A DNA stretch of 47,702 nt from a virus: positions 1 to 47,702 of IMG/VR virus record IMGVR_UViG_3300042691_030306; one strand, 5' to 3'. Below are positions 6,088-15,780 of this stretch, piece after piece; the stretch's first letter is position 1; the number at the start of each line of letters is the position of its first letter. The position numbers were made by a program, and so were the translations under genes. The notes beneath the pieces were generated by a model. That model was not told the DNA's origin and searched no databases. It was given only the letters and a program-made list of their open reading frames with translations.

Positions 6088-7323
6088 TCACCGACGAATG
6101 ACACTGACTGCCACATCACCTTTGTTGAAGATGATGTCCACCACGTTCTGAACTGCCTTGGCAGTGCCTGCAGATGCCTTGTCAAAGGTCGGGCAGATCA
6201 CCAGACCATAGGATTTGGTGTACGATGCCAGATCACCTGCCTGAAGGGCACCTGAACGGATTCCAGCAGCATCTGAGGGGTGCAGACGCAGAGTACGTCC
6301 GACCGTCTGACCGATGCCCACAACGTCCATAGAACGCAGGAACACCACTGCCTCAAGTGCCGAAATGTTGATGCCTTCTGCCAGAATGCTGTGGTGCAGA
6401 ACCACAAACTTCTTGTCTGCATCCTTACCCCAAGCATTCAGAGTGTCAAAGAATACCTCACGGTTGACCTTCTGACCGTCGATGAATGCACCGTGCTTGG
6501 CAGTAATGTGCATCACAGAGTAACCTTCCTCTGCCAGTTGTTCGGCAAAGTTAGTTTCAGACAGCAGACTGATGATGTGACGTGTTGCCTTGGCACAGAT
6601 CAGAATCTTGTTGACAGGATGATCAGAGATCGTTTCCAGCAGATACTCACAGTCACGTTGAGCAATATCCTCACCCTTGACAGACAGACGCAGTTGCTTG
6701 GCAATCACCTTCGGAGGAATGATATAACCACCTTCCACCAGTTCGGGTGCAGGAACCTTGGCGATGATGCTACCGTAGACTTCGGTATCATTCATACCAG
6801 GTTTGCCAACAGTGGCAGAATACTTCGGAGTTGCGGTGAAGAAATAGCAACGATCTGCTTCCTGAGAGAAATACTCTACGGCAGGAAAGAAGTGACGTTG
6901 AATGCTGTTGTGTGCCTCATCAAAGTAGATCGTATTCACATCAATCTCTGCCTTGGCAAGTTGCTGCAGAGAATTGTAGGTGGTGAAGATCAGTTTGTGA
7001 CCTTGAGTTTGCTCTACCCAAGTACGAATCACGTTCGGACGAGTGCTGCTAAAGTGATGAGTCTCACCACTATGAACGTGCAGCACAGAAGCATTGGTGA
7101 TAAACTCAAGATACTCAGAAGACAGTTGCTCTGCCAAAAGAATGCGGGGAGCAACAATTACAATAGTCTGAGCAGTTTCTTTCAGAAACTCTTGAATCGC
7201 ATCAAAGATACCAACGTTGGTCTTGCCCCCACCAGTTGGGAACACACAAATACCCTTGGCATTCTGACGCAGTGCATCAAGGGCAATCTGCTGATGAGGT
7301 CGGAGTTGGAACACAGGTCTCAT
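6088..7323 (-). CDS. SF2 DEAD/DEAH-box helicase
   Basis: A 411-aa superfamily 2 helicase. Visible motifs: a Q-type start (LRPHQQIALDAL), motif I PTGGGKT (29-35), motif Ia VAPRILLAEQL, motif II DEAH (135-138), motif III TATP (163-166) and motif VI QTVGRTLR (339-346). The core is complete without large extra domains, so this is a compact ATP-dependent translocase of the ResIII type rather than a full UvsW. Codon choice is noticeably richer in G/C (CTG, ACC, GGC) than in its neighbours and resembles the gp32 gene. It begins only about 7 nt after the predicted transcription start of the -10 at 7337-7342, with no ribosome site, so it may be read from a nearly leaderless mRNA. It is followed by a strong terminator. 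Confidence 0.9.
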   Translation of the reverse strand: MRPVFQLRPHQQIALDALRQNAKGICVFPTGGGKTNVGIFDAIQEFLKETAQTIVIVAPRILLAEQLSSEYLEFITNASVLHVHSGETHHFSSTRPNVIRTWVEQTQGHKLIFTTYNSLQQLAKAEIDVNTIYFDEAHNSIQRHFFPAVEYFSQEADRCYFFTATPKYSATVGKPGMNDTEVYGSIIAKVPAPELVEGGYIIPPKVIAKQLRLSVKGEDIAQRDCEYLLETISDHPVNKILICAKATRHIISLLSETNFAEQLAEEGYSVMHITAKHGAFIDGQKVNREVFFDTLNAWGKDADKKFVVLHHSILAEGINISALEAVVFLRSMDVVGIGQTVGRTLRLHPSDAAGIRSGALQAGDLASYTKSYGLVICPTFDKASAGTAKAVQNVVDIIFNKGDVAVSVIRR

Positions 7324-7336
7324 TGCGTATGAAACT

Positions 7337-7345
7337 ATTATAGCA
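7337..7345 (-). promoter_or_regulatory. Extended -10 promoter for the helicase
   Basis: TGCTATAAT (7345-7337) is an extended -10 element. The -35 region at 17-18 nt is poor, which extended -10 promoters tolerate. The same TGTGCTATAAT sequence occurs at the 31519 promoter. Confidence 0.65.
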
Positions 7346-7378
7346 CAAAACCGTCCCTGATGCGACTCAGTGGACGGT
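7345..7378 (-). terminator. Intrinsic terminator between fibre gene and helicase
   Basis: ACCGTCC (7378-7372) pairs with GGACGGT (7356-7350). An inner CTGA/TCAG stem and a 6-nt loop follow a single bulged A, and TTT follows the stem. The U-tract is short. It directly precedes the helicase promoter. Confidence 0.65.
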
Positions 7379-7415
7379 TCTTAAAGTGGCTCATACTCTC
7401 ATCTTCAACCGGGAC
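7345..7415 (-). ncRNA. Candidate small RNA (about 70 nt)
   Basis: Bounded by the promoter at 7422-7450 and the terminator at 7345-7378, with no open frame of more than a few codons. Half of the predicted RNA is the terminator hairpin. The start is predicted 7 nt after the -10, not observed. Alternatively this is only the 3' boundary of the fibre operon with a stray promoter-like sequence. Confidence 0.4.
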
Positions 7416-7421
7416 AAAGGT

Positions 7422-7450
7422 AGTCTACAGGGTTTTTATGAGGTTGTCAA
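7422..7450 (-). promoter_or_regulatory. Sigma-70-type promoter after the 814-aa fibre gene
   Basis: TTGACA (7450-7445), a 17-nt spacer and TAGACT (7427-7422), starting 4 nt after the fibre stop codon. The -35 is perfect and the -10 matches at four of six positions. The only product before the terminator would be a short RNA. Confidence 0.55.
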
Positions 7451-7453
7451 GTA

Positions 7454-9898
7454 TCAGATTTGAAGAATCATTACAGAATAACTTTGCGTAGAAGCATTAG
7501 AAGGACTGAATGTAATTCTGAATCCTGTTGTTACTTTTTGTACTTCTGGTACTGTGTATGATTCTGTAGTGCTACCAAAAGATACCATTACGGTATAATT
7601 TGCTGATTGTAAAGCAGTGCTAAACGTAAAGTTGGCATTAGTTGTACTGTTTGATAATGAAAGATTATAACCATCAGTGGAAACAATAGATCCACTATCA
7701 ATAGTTGCAAACGCAACTACAGGACTTAGATTTCTAAAAGAGTTTGTTCCATAACCAACCTGAACAGAATTAGTTGTTCTATTATGAACAATTGCACCAG
7801 GTGGAACACCATTTGGAGTTACTCTTCTCGCAGTTGTGTATCCAGTTCTTGTTGAAGTAGCCCATAAGGTACTTACAATATCAAGTTCAGATTGTGTAAG
7901 AGATGGTGGTATGAAATAACTGTTCATCGTTGTCGATGCAGTTCCAACGTCAAGAATACCTCTTGCAAAGTAAGTATTGATACCAATCGTTGTCAGATAA
8001 TTATTTGCATCAAAATTTCCACCTGGTTTGAGTCCACCATTAGTCGTGCCAAATCCTACGGTTGCAACACCAATCTGAGGAACTAATATGATATTCTGAG
8101 TTACAACACTTGCTCCACCTTGGGTGACCATCTGAATGTCACCATAACTGAAGTAAGGAACTTGACTTGAGAATGGTTCAACGTTTGGAATGACTCTAGG
8201 ATCTGAGTAAAATATTCCATCTGTAGAAATACCAAGTCTTCCGGAAAAACTAATGTCTCCTGCGGCTCTCGTACCTCCAGAAACAACTAACTTATAAGAA
8301 CTAGATGGATCAAGTACACTAAATGTGGAGGTATTGATCGCAACTCTCTTTTCAAATATTGAATCTTGTTTTGCGGTAACACCGAGACCAACTTCAACAT
8401 AACCAGCTGTTTTTAGATTGTTAAATGTGCTAAGTCCCGAAGTGGTATTAAAGTTTTGAGATGATGGGAAAGGAATTATACTACCTCCACCAATCGGATC
8501 TAAAACAATCTTAGATGCTCCCGTTCCAATTGTCAGAATACCAACGACTTGAGTATTTCCAGAAACATAGGCAGTTCCGTTGACTTGTAAATTGTAGTCA
8601 GGATTGGAAACATTGACACCTAATTTACCAGCATATGTGAGATCTAGAAGAGTACCGGAATTATATCGAACTCTAAATCCATCAGTTGTTCCAGTGCCAG
8701 TTCCTTCATGAAGATTGAATTCAATACCACCGAGATCATAATTATTGATTTTTAAGAGTCCAGAATCATAAATGAATGCTGCACTACTGTTTCCAAGACC
8801 TACGGACTTACCGATTGCGATCGATGAAGTGCTCGTATCACTGATAACTTCAATTCCAGATGCTCCAGATCTCCTTACTTGTAGATCTTCGGTTGGATTT
8901 GTGGTGCCTATACCAATATTACCAACCACATAAACTGTAGTTGCATTTGCCGTTGTTGCTGTTAATATGCCAACATTAATATTCGGTGTTCCAGAAAGAC
9001 TTGATGCAGTGCTTGCTGTGCCTGTTAAAGAACCAACAAACGTTGTTGCAGTAACAATTCCAGTAGAGAAAATATGACTTGTCGTTACAATTCCTAGTGT
9101 AGATACGCCAGTGACTTGAAGGTTTTGAGTTGTGGTAAGACCAGTCACTCCCAAAGTTGCAACCGTAGAAACACCAGTAACTATATGATTTCTCGTTGTT
9201 GAAAGTCCAGTCACTCCTAACGTTGTGACTGTAGATACACCAGTGACTTGGAGGTTTTGAGTCGTGGTAAGACCAGTAACACCTAAAGATGGGAATGTGG
9301 ATACACCAGTAACCTGAAGATTCTGAGTTGTGATGATTCCAGTAACTGCTAGAGTTGCAATGGTGGATACACCGGTGACTCTTTGATCTCTAGTTGTGGT
9401 GAGTCCAGTCACTCCTAAAGATGAAAATGTAGATATTCCATTAACTAAAACATTTCCTTCTGATGTAATTGCAACTCCACCAGAAGTTTCTGGATTTCCA
9501 CCAATCTGTAACTGATAAACTGGATTTGTGGTTCCTATACCAATTAACAGTGATGTTGAAAGAGTTCCTGCATTCGATATCCATCCAGTTGTGGCAATTG
9601 AAACAACTCCACTCAGTTGAGATCCATCACCTCTGAATGAGATTGCACTAATAATTCCGGATGCACCGATTGTAATGGCAGATCCAACTTTTATGTCACT
9701 TGAGAATGTAGATATTCCAGAAACACTTACGTTTCTAGATTCTAGCAAGCCATTTAATCTCGTAGTGCCAAAAACATCCAATTCCCTGTTGGGAATAGAT
9801 GTTCCGATTCCAACATTGCCTCTTCCATCTACGATTAATCTATCGTTATCAACTTGAACACCACTTCTAAAATTAAATGACTTCCTATAATTTGCCAT
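7454..9898 (-). CDS. Large fibre-like virion protein with GVST repeats
   Basis: An 814-aa protein starting MANYRKSFNFRSGVQVDND. It carries several GIGTTNP-x-LQV motifs (the GIGT-x-P sequence typical of phage fibre shafts). Between about residues 150 and 280 there is a run of roughly 20-residue units of the type TTQNLQVTGVST followed by a TLGVTGL half. Composition is Ser/Thr/Gly/Val-rich with almost no Cys, as in beta-helical fibres. Unlike its upstream neighbour it lacks an S74 chaperone; the C-terminus is a compact beta-rich segment. It probably assembles onto the virion as a tail or head fibre. A late-type AATAAATA lies about 20 nt upstream. Confidence 0.8.
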   Translation of the reverse strand: MANYRKSFNFRSGVQVDNDRLIVDGRGNVGIGTSIPNRELDVFGTTRLNGLLESRNVSVSGISTFSSDIKVGSAITIGASGIISAISFRGDGSQLSGVVSIATTGWISNAGTLSTSLLIGIGTTNPVYQLQIGGNPETSGGVAITSEGNVLVNGISTFSSLGVTGLTTTRDQRVTGVSTIATLAVTGIITTQNLQVTGVSTFPSLGVTGLTTTQNLQVTGVSTVTTLGVTGLSTTRNHIVTGVSTVATLGVTGLTTTQNLQVTGVSTLGIVTTSHIFSTGIVTATTFVGSLTGTASTASSLSGTPNINVGILTATTANATTVYVVGNIGIGTTNPTEDLQVRRSGASGIEVISDTSTSSIAIGKSVGLGNSSAAFIYDSGLLKINNYDLGGIEFNLHEGTGTGTTDGFRVRYNSGTLLDLTYAGKLGVNVSNPDYNLQVNGTAYVSGNTQVVGILTIGTGASKIVLDPIGGGSIIPFPSSQNFNTTSGLSTFNNLKTAGYVEVGLGVTAKQDSIFEKRVAINTSTFSVLDPSSSYKLVVSGGTRAAGDISFSGRLGISTDGIFYSDPRVIPNVEPFSSQVPYFSYGDIQMVTQGGASVVTQNIILVPQIGVATVGFGTTNGGLKPGGNFDANNYLTTIGINTYFARGILDVGTASTTMNSYFIPPSLTQSELDIVSTLWATSTRTGYTTARRVTPNGVPPGAIVHNRTTNSVQVGYGTNSFRNLSPVVAFATIDSGSIVSTDGYNLSLSNSTTNANFTFSTALQSANYTVMVSFGSTTESYTVPEVQKVTTGFRITFSPSNASTQSYSVMILQI
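9085..9440 (-). repeat. Tandem GVST coding repeat in the fibre gene
   Basis: About six copies of a roughly 60-bp unit encoding VTGVST-x3-LGVTGL-x-TTQNLQ. The copies are similar in DNA as well as protein, so slippage or recombination could change the shaft length. Confidence 0.75.
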
Positions 9899-9910
9899 TT
9901 TATATGTTTT

Positions 9911-12900
9911 TTAGTTATTTATTTGTAACTTTTGCTCAAGAATTTCTACCTTATGAGAAAGTTCTTTGATTGCTTCAACAAGAAGTGGAACAATCTTGTG
10001 ATAATCAACTGCTAGGTAACCATTATCTCGTTCAATTACTGCCTCTGGTAGAACTGATTGAATTTCTTGTGCGATTACACCGACATCATGACCCGATTTG
10101 TTTGATTTTTCATTCCAATCATAAGTATTACCACTGATTGAAAGAACTTTTGCAAGAGGATCATCAATCGGTATGATGTTATCCTTCAATCTTTGGTCAG
10201 ATGTATAGAATGCAACAATATCTTGTGTTACATAAAGATTACCATTGACTGTTGTAGTATCAGTTGATGCATCTCCAAGAGTTGTATTTCCATTTACACT
10301 TAAGGTATTAGTGACGATCAGATTGTCATCAATCGTTGTAGTTCCACCCGTAGAATCAATTACTAGATTTCCTGTTGAGGTATCAATTGTATTGTCATTA
10401 GTAATACCTATTCGAACATTATCAATAGTTGCTCCAGCATTTGCATCTAGAAGACTTGCAAATGTCGCGACACCTACAATTGATAAATTGGCAGTTACAC
10501 TTAAATTGTCATCAACTGTAGTGGTTCCACTCGCAGAATCGAGTGTGAGACCCCCAGTGGAAGTATCAATCTCGTTATCACCAGCAACACCAACACGAAC
10601 ATTGTTAATTGTTGCACCACCATTAGCATCCAACAATGCAGTAAACGTTGAAACTCCAGTAACACTTAATGTTCCACCGACATTTAGATTCTTCTCAATT
10701 CCAACACCACCCTTGGTTGTAAGAGATCCAGTTTTTGATGTAGTCGATTGAGTATCATCAGCAATCTTTGTAGGATCTCTTAAATTAACAATATCATTGA
10801 AGTTAATTTCTTTATTGAAAGTAACCGGACCATCAAATTGCGATAGAACCGTGTTGGAGTTTCCACCCTCAACAACTAATCTTTCTTTAACGGTAACTTC
10901 ATCAAATACGACACTCAATCTCGACGGATCTTCTCCAGTTACGGTTGGAACTGGTGTATCAAAAGTAACTTCTTCACCAGTTGTAGATGTTTTCTTCTGG
11001 TTTCCAACAAAGAAATCACCTCTGTTGTTCATACCTGTATAAACAACAATTCCACCCTTTCTTTCTTGTGATTGAACAAGAAACTCCTCTCTTTCTGATA
11101 GAGATTTGATTTGAATTTGTGGAAGACCAGTAGAGTAGTTTCCAGGACCATAACCAAGGTATTCGAAGGTATGACCAGAGGCACGAATAATTGATGGCCT
11201 ATGATATTCGATAGGAATTGGTTTGATCTTTCTGATCAGTGACCCATTATCATGAGATACTTTTCTCGTTGCAAGAGCACCACGAATGACGGTGATTTCA
11301 TCATTATTTGTTCCACCAAGAGTGCTGCTCGCAACTCTCATAATTTCTTCATCAATCTGAATGTAAGATCCATAGGGGAATCTTTGAACGGTTCCAATAC
11401 CAGAATTTGGAATGCTAATTCTAATTTGAGAGTCATTTGTGAAGCTAACCACATATGCAACTTCTTCATCAAAGAGGGAAATTCCCCTTATTGCTAGATT
11501 TTCTTGCGACTGATCTGATATTCCATCATTTGCAGAAAATGCATGTTTTAGAATATGTGTTACAATACCAAGATTTCCATTGGTGAGTGCAGTAAAAGTA
11601 TTAACTCCAACTCTTGATCTTACTATGAAGTCACCTTTATTATTATGATTTGAATCTAAAACTCTAAATTTGTTTCCAGCAACCAATCCATGGGCACTAG
11701 TACAAGTGAATGTAGTAATTCCGGTTGCAGATGAGTAAGAAGTTGATGCAATACTAATAGTTGGCCCAGTGATAACAGCATATTGCGATGTTGTAATCCC
11801 TGGATCTCCAGAAGTCTTAGCAATTGAAATCTGATTGGCTCCAAGAATACTAGCGATACGATAGTATCCATCGGAAGTTGTGCCAGCACCCGTAAATTGA
11901 ATAGTTTGACCAACAGCAGATGAAATACCAGTTGCGGTAACAGTGAGTGCTACATCTGTACTTGCTCCATTATTGCCAATTGCAGTCTCATCGAGTTCAT
12001 AAGTTCCTGCCGTATATGCGGATCCTCCATTGGTAATGATTACTGAGTTTACTTGACCACTACTTATGGTAACAGTTGCCGTTGCACCTTGCCAATTGCT
12101 GGTGATCGTTCCGTCTGGTAGAATCTTAACGTTGTAGAATGTTCCGTTGTTGTATCCGGCACCAACATTACTGACTGTTGCAGTTATAATACCAGCAAGA
12201 TTATGCTGTCTTGCAAATGTAACCGTGGAGACTCCAGATGAAGTGCTGACGGCAGAAACACCGAGTCCAACTCCAAGTGTTGTCAGCAACTTATCAGTGG
12301 TTTCTCTCGTAACACTTTTCTTGAGATCATTTGTTACAACTTTTCCAAGTGGTGATCTAAGTGCGTAAGATTTAGATGCTCTTGGGTTATCATCAATATT
12401 ATCCCTATCTAGTTGTGGATAAAAATCAACAACATTTTGACTGTAAGATAGATCAGTAAATTCATTTTCAATTGTGTTACTTGCATTGAGTGCAAATACA
12501 TGATAGATACCATCCTGCTGACCTTCAATATACTCAGAAATTGGTACACTACGATAAATGTAAATATTTGATTTTAGATCAGTTCTTTCAAATCTTGGCC
12601 AACTTGAGGTTTTGGATGTTGGCATCGTTGCAGATGCTGCAACAGCAATTTCAATTTCATATGTGAATGATAGATCACTTATAATTGATTTTACGGAATA
12701 TGTTCCATTATATCCTAGATCATTTTCTCCATTTGGATTAATAACAGAATCCTTCACATTATAAATGGTAACATCATCTCCGACTTGAAGATTATGTGGA
12801 ATTTCCGTTACGATTGTTACGGTGTAAACTCCACTGACTGCTGCTGATCTCGTGCAGTTTGCAATAAATCTTGGATTGCGATTATATTTGTAGTCAGAGG

Positions 12901-15409
12901 TATTGAGATTTCTGACTGATGCAAGAGTAAAGTCTCCATCTGTTCTGACACCAGTTGTACTTGATTCTTGAAGAATAAATCCTGGCTCTGGTGCCTTGGC
13001 ATTTGTGAGTTCTTTTGGAATAACGACTCTCAATTTATAGATCTTTTCATCCAAACTTCTTGAATCTGGAGTTCTCTTGATATAAGATGGTTCTGTTCTA
13101 TCTCCAAGAATAGTAACACCACCAAGAGAGTTGAGTTGAGTGTAGATTTGATTATTTGCGGTAGATGTAATATACCACTGACTATTTGTGGAGTCAAATT
13201 GAACCGGATGCCCAACATCACCAGATTCTTTGTCCGATACTCGACTTAAAATTCTAAGATTTTTTCCAAGATATGCAGTGATTGGAACTCCAAGAGATGC
13301 ATCAGATTCTGAAGATGCTAATTGAATTTCTCCAGTTGTTAACGTTACACCGTCTGTTCTCGTTCCATTAGAAGTTGAAGTAATTGCATAATAAACTGTG
13401 TGTTCCGTGATATTTTCTGGTAAATCTCCAGTGTCACTGATGATAATAACTTTTTCACCATTTACAATGGTATTTGTACCAATCGTAAACTTATTCGATG
13501 CAATCGTTGCAGTATATTCTTTGACGCTGCTTGTTACACCATCAGACATCAAAATACTCGCAGAGTATTCTGTATTGTTTAATTCAACAAACAACTTATC
13601 ATGTAATTTAGCACCAACACGATATCCTTGAGTTAGAATTGGTGGTACATCATCTTCTGTTGTAAATCCATATAGATAGAGATGGCTAGAAATACCAACA
13701 GCAGTCGTAACTCCAACATCAATTGAGATCCAATCAATTTCTTTCTCAGTTTCTACAATTGATCTAGGAGTGATGATATTTGTAATGAAGGCATTATTAT
13801 CCTTTGCGAATGCCTGCTTTCTAAATCCTTCTGAATTGAGAGAGATTTGTCCAAAGTTTGAGTTTGAGTTTGTAATACTCAGGTCACCACCACTTTCACA
13901 ATCGAAGTGCTTTGTGAATCCAATTGCGAAAACAGATACAATCTGAATGAATCCATCATTGCTTACTTTAATGTGACTTGAATCCCATCCTCTTCTATAG
14001 ATAGCTTCAGAGTCCAAGTGGTAAGCAGTATTTGGACTAGTTGATGATGATTGAGTCGAAAGAGTTGCACCAGATACCTTGCTAGTATCATTTCCAACAT
14101 AAGTTCTGGAGTCTGGGAAGTATTTTACAAATGCACGATCGTCTTTTTGAAGTGAAACCCCAGTAAATTGTGCAACAACCATTGAACGGAATCCCGATGC
14201 TTTGCTACCATCGGCGTGCATTCCATTCATACCCCAGATTGAACGTAGGGAAATGTTGAAGATATATGGAGAAGCACCAGATACAGTATCAGTTTCAATC
14301 GTGACTTTTGCTCCAGCCGTGCTTCCAGTGAGTTCTAGATCTCGTCTTGCACCTGGAATTAAATATGTAAATGTGGTACTGTTAATAACTGTTTGAACTT
14401 TCGTCGAAACGTTATAATCAACTGGAGATACATTTCTAATCTTAATTGGAGTTCCTTCAATGAATTCATGAGGAACATCGGTAACAACTGTAACTAAATT
14501 ACTTCCAGTGCTGGAAAGATTAATTGAAGTGATGGAAATGTCATCAGTATCAAATGCACCAACAATTTCCCATTCTGGTCTTTGCTTTGCAAATGCATCT
14601 GGATCAGTGGGGTATTTATCTGCAGACTCAATTTCTCTGTTTGTACCTCCACTAAACGCATAACCTAACTTCGCATAATACATATCAAGATCGGTAAGAC
14701 CTGTATCAGCATATTCGTTCACACCATCGGCATATTCAAAACACGTTACTTTGTGATGTGAAAAAGTTGGTTTAGCAATATCGGTAAAGTCAGATGAGTT
14801 TGTATAGACTGTACCAGACTCTAAAGCATCAAAGATACAAAATTGCCAGAAGTAACATGCACCGGTGATTCTAAAAATTGCAGTGTTATCTGCATCAGGA
14901 TCTGTTGGATTAGGAACGTACTTTGGTCGAATTTTAGTCTTTCTAAGGTCAAGACCAACAATTGAAGTTCCTCTCGGAACAACTACACCACCATTAATAC
15001 TATTAAATTTGATGAGGTCATTGTCGGATTGCGTGAGATCAAAGTTTGATGTGAGGGAGAGGCTCAACGCAGCGAGTGCTTCTTCGTTTGAAACACCTTG
15101 AGATCCTCCTGGAGGAATGACTTTTGCAGTGCCACCATCATTATAAATTCTATAACCAGGTCTGTTATCAACCGTATGCTCACCAGGCATCAACAGAATG
15201 GTTGTTTTTTCTGTAATATCGTTGTTTGATCCCTTAACATATGAAAATCTTGCGGCCTCGATAAGTGCTCTCTGAATCGTTTTAAAGGGTCTGGCAAGAG
15301 AATTTCCTTGATTATCGATGCTATCGGTAGAATCCAGATCACTAGGGCTTACATAAAGAATACGACCCTCAGTGTTCTTGATGAAATTATCTAATTTATT
15401 TAATGGCAA
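9911..15409 (-). CDS. Giant tail-fibre protein with S74 chaperone domain
   Basis: A 1832-aa protein. The N-terminus (about residues 1-120: GRILYVSPSDLDSTDSID, then RPFKTIQRALIEAA) resembles the pectate-lyase-like beta-helix start seen in cyanophage structural proteins. The middle is Ser/Thr/Gly-rich. Near 1550-1720 there are repeated TIDNVRIGI/TIDTSTG/TTTIDDNL units. The last 96 residues are an intramolecular chaperone of the S74 family, beginning SDQRLKDNI (Ser at about 1737 is the expected autocleavage residue), with GHDVGVIAQEIQ and a terminal coiled coil (IKELSHKVEILEQKL). In known S74 proteins this domain trimerises the fibre and then cuts itself off. A late-type GATAAATA lies upstream. 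Likely a host-recognition fibre. Confidence 0.9.
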   Translation of the reverse strand: MPLNKLDNFIKNTEGRILYVSPSDLDSTDSIDNQGNSLARPFKTIQRALIEAARFSYVKGSNNDITEKTTILLMPGEHTVDNRPGYRIYNDGGTAKVIPPGGSQGVSNEEALAALSLSLTSNFDLTQSDNDLIKFNSINGGVVVPRGTSIVGLDLRKTKIRPKYVPNPTDPDADNTAIFRITGACYFWQFCIFDALESGTVYTNSSDFTDIAKPTFSHHKVTCFEYADGVNEYADTGLTDLDMYYAKLGYAFSGGTNREIESADKYPTDPDAFAKQRPEWEIVGAFDTDDISITSINLSSTGSNLVTVVTDVPHEFIEGTPIKIRNVSPVDYNVSTKVQTVINSTTFTYLIPGARRDLELTGSTAGAKVTIETDTVSGASPYIFNISLRSIWGMNGMHADGSKASGFRSMVVAQFTGVSLQKDDRAFVKYFPDSRTYVGNDTSKVSGATLSTQSSSTSPNTAYHLDSEAIYRRGWDSSHIKVSNDGFIQIVSVFAIGFTKHFDCESGGDLSITNSNSNFGQISLNSEGFRKQAFAKDNNAFITNIITPRSIVETEKEIDWISIDVGVTTAVGISSHLYLYGFTTEDDVPPILTQGYRVGAKLHDKLFVELNNTEYSASILMSDGVTSSVKEYTATIASNKFTIGTNTIVNGEKVIIISDTGDLPENITEHTVYYAITSTSNGTRTDGVTLTTGEIQLASSESDASLGVPITAYLGKNLRILSRVSDKESGDVGHPVQFDSTNSQWYITSTANNQIYTQLNSLGGVTILGDRTEPSYIKRTPDSRSLDEKIYKLRVVIPKELTNAKAPEPGFILQESSTTGVRTDGDFTLASVRNLNTSDYKYNRNPRFIANCTRSAAVSGVYTVTIVTEIPHNLQVGDDVTIYNVKDSVINPNGENDLGYNGTYSVKSIISDLSFTYEIEIAVAASATMPTSKTSSWPRFERTDLKSNIYIYRSVPISEYIEGQQDGIYHVFALNASNTIENEFTDLSYSQNVVDFYPQLDRDNIDDNPRASKSYALRSPLGKVVTNDLKKSVTRETTDKLLTTLGVGLGVSAVSTSSGVSTVTFARQHNLAGIITATVSNVGAGYNNGTFYNVKILPDGTITSNWQGATATVTISSGQVNSVIITNGGSAYTAGTYELDETAIGNNGASTDVALTVTATGISSAVGQTIQFTGAGTTSDGYYRIASILGANQISIAKTSGDPGITTSQYAVITGPTISIASTSYSSATGITTFTCTSAHGLVAGNKFRVLDSNHNNKGDFIVRSRVGVNTFTALTNGNLGIVTHILKHAFSANDGISDQSQENLAIRGISLFDEEVAYVVSFTNDSQIRISIPNSGIGTVQRFPYGSYIQIDEEIMRVASSTLGGTNNDEITVIRGALATRKVSHDNGSLIRKIKPIPIEYHRPSIIRASGHTFEYLGYGPGNYSTGLPQIQIKSLSEREEFLVQSQERKGGIVVYTGMNNRGDFFVGNQKKTSTTGEEVTFDTPVPTVTGEDPSRLSVVFDEVTVKERLVVEGGNSNTVLSQFDGPVTFNKEINFNDIVNLRDPTKIADDTQSTTSKTGSLTTKGGVGIEKNLNVGGTLSVTGVSTFTALLDANGGATINNVRVGVAGDNEIDTSTGGLTLDSASGTTTVDDNLSVTANLSIVGVATFASLLDANAGATIDNVRIGITNDNTIDTSTGNLVIDSTGGTTTIDDNLIVTNTLSVNGNTTLGDASTDTTTVNGNLYVTQDIVAFYTSDQRLKDNIIPIDDPLAKVLSISGNTYDWNEKSNKSGHDVGVIAQEIQSVLPEAVIERDNGYLAVDYHKIVPLLVEAIKELSHKVEILEQKLQINN

Positions 15410-15439
15410 TTTTCCGCACCAATTATTACTTCTATGCTT

Positions 15440-15447
15440 TATTTATC
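15440..15447 (-). promoter_or_regulatory. Late-type promoter for the giant fibre (GATAAATA)
   Basis: GATAAATA (15447-15440) overlaps the stop of the upstream gene and lies 31 nt before the fibre ATG, the expected distance for a T4-type late promoter. It matches TATAAATA at seven of eight positions. Confidence 0.55.
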
Positions 15448-15748
15448 AAGTCAAATCTTCCCCATCACACTCAAATTCTATCTCGTCTGGCATATCCTCA
15501 GGGTTCTCTAACTCAACCGGAAATAAGCAAGGATGTGCTTCTTCATCAATCAAATAGAAAGAACTTCGATATAGATCTTCGGGTTCAAATGTGCGATTCT
15601 TATCTGCTTCTCTACAAAGATCTTGATCGTATAGATGTCCATCAGGCATTTCATCAAAAGTAAAAGGAACCTGATTGATAAAATACATTTTCACAATCAT
15701 AGTGCCGTTATTGTACCAGCAGTATGCGGAATCGATACGATAAGACAT
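15446..15748 (-). CDS. Small acidic hypothetical protein (100 aa)
   Basis: Starts MSYRIDSAYCWYNNGTMIVK and ends EIEFECDGEDLT. It is acidic, with many aromatic residues. It stands between the tRNA cluster and the giant fibre gene, with a late-type AATAAATA 21 nt upstream, which suggests late expression, perhaps a virion or assembly factor. No family recognised. Confidence 0.65.
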   Translation of the reverse strand: MSYRIDSAYCWYNNGTMIVKMYFINQVPFTFDEMPDGHLYDQDLCREADKNRTFEPEDLYRSSFYLIDEEAHPCLFPVELENPEDMPDEIEFECDGEDLT

Positions 15749-15768
15749 AGGGATTTTCCCATATCTTA

Positions 15769-15776
15769 TATTTATT
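15769..15776 (-). promoter_or_regulatory. Possible late promoter (AATAAATA)
   Basis: AATAAATA (15776-15769) lies between the 3' end of the first tRNA and the gene at 15748. Position and motif only. Confidence 0.4.
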
Positions 15777-15780
15777 TTTA

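Noticed and set aside
6280-7332. A 350-codon open frame on the plus strand
   Set aside because: Exact antisense of the helicase, which has all SF2 motifs; the frame is open because of the helicase's codon bias and its product has no recognisable features.
12147-12368. Small plus-strand frames within the giant fibre genes
   Set aside because: Ser/Thr/Val-rich shadows of the fibre frames without ribosome sites.
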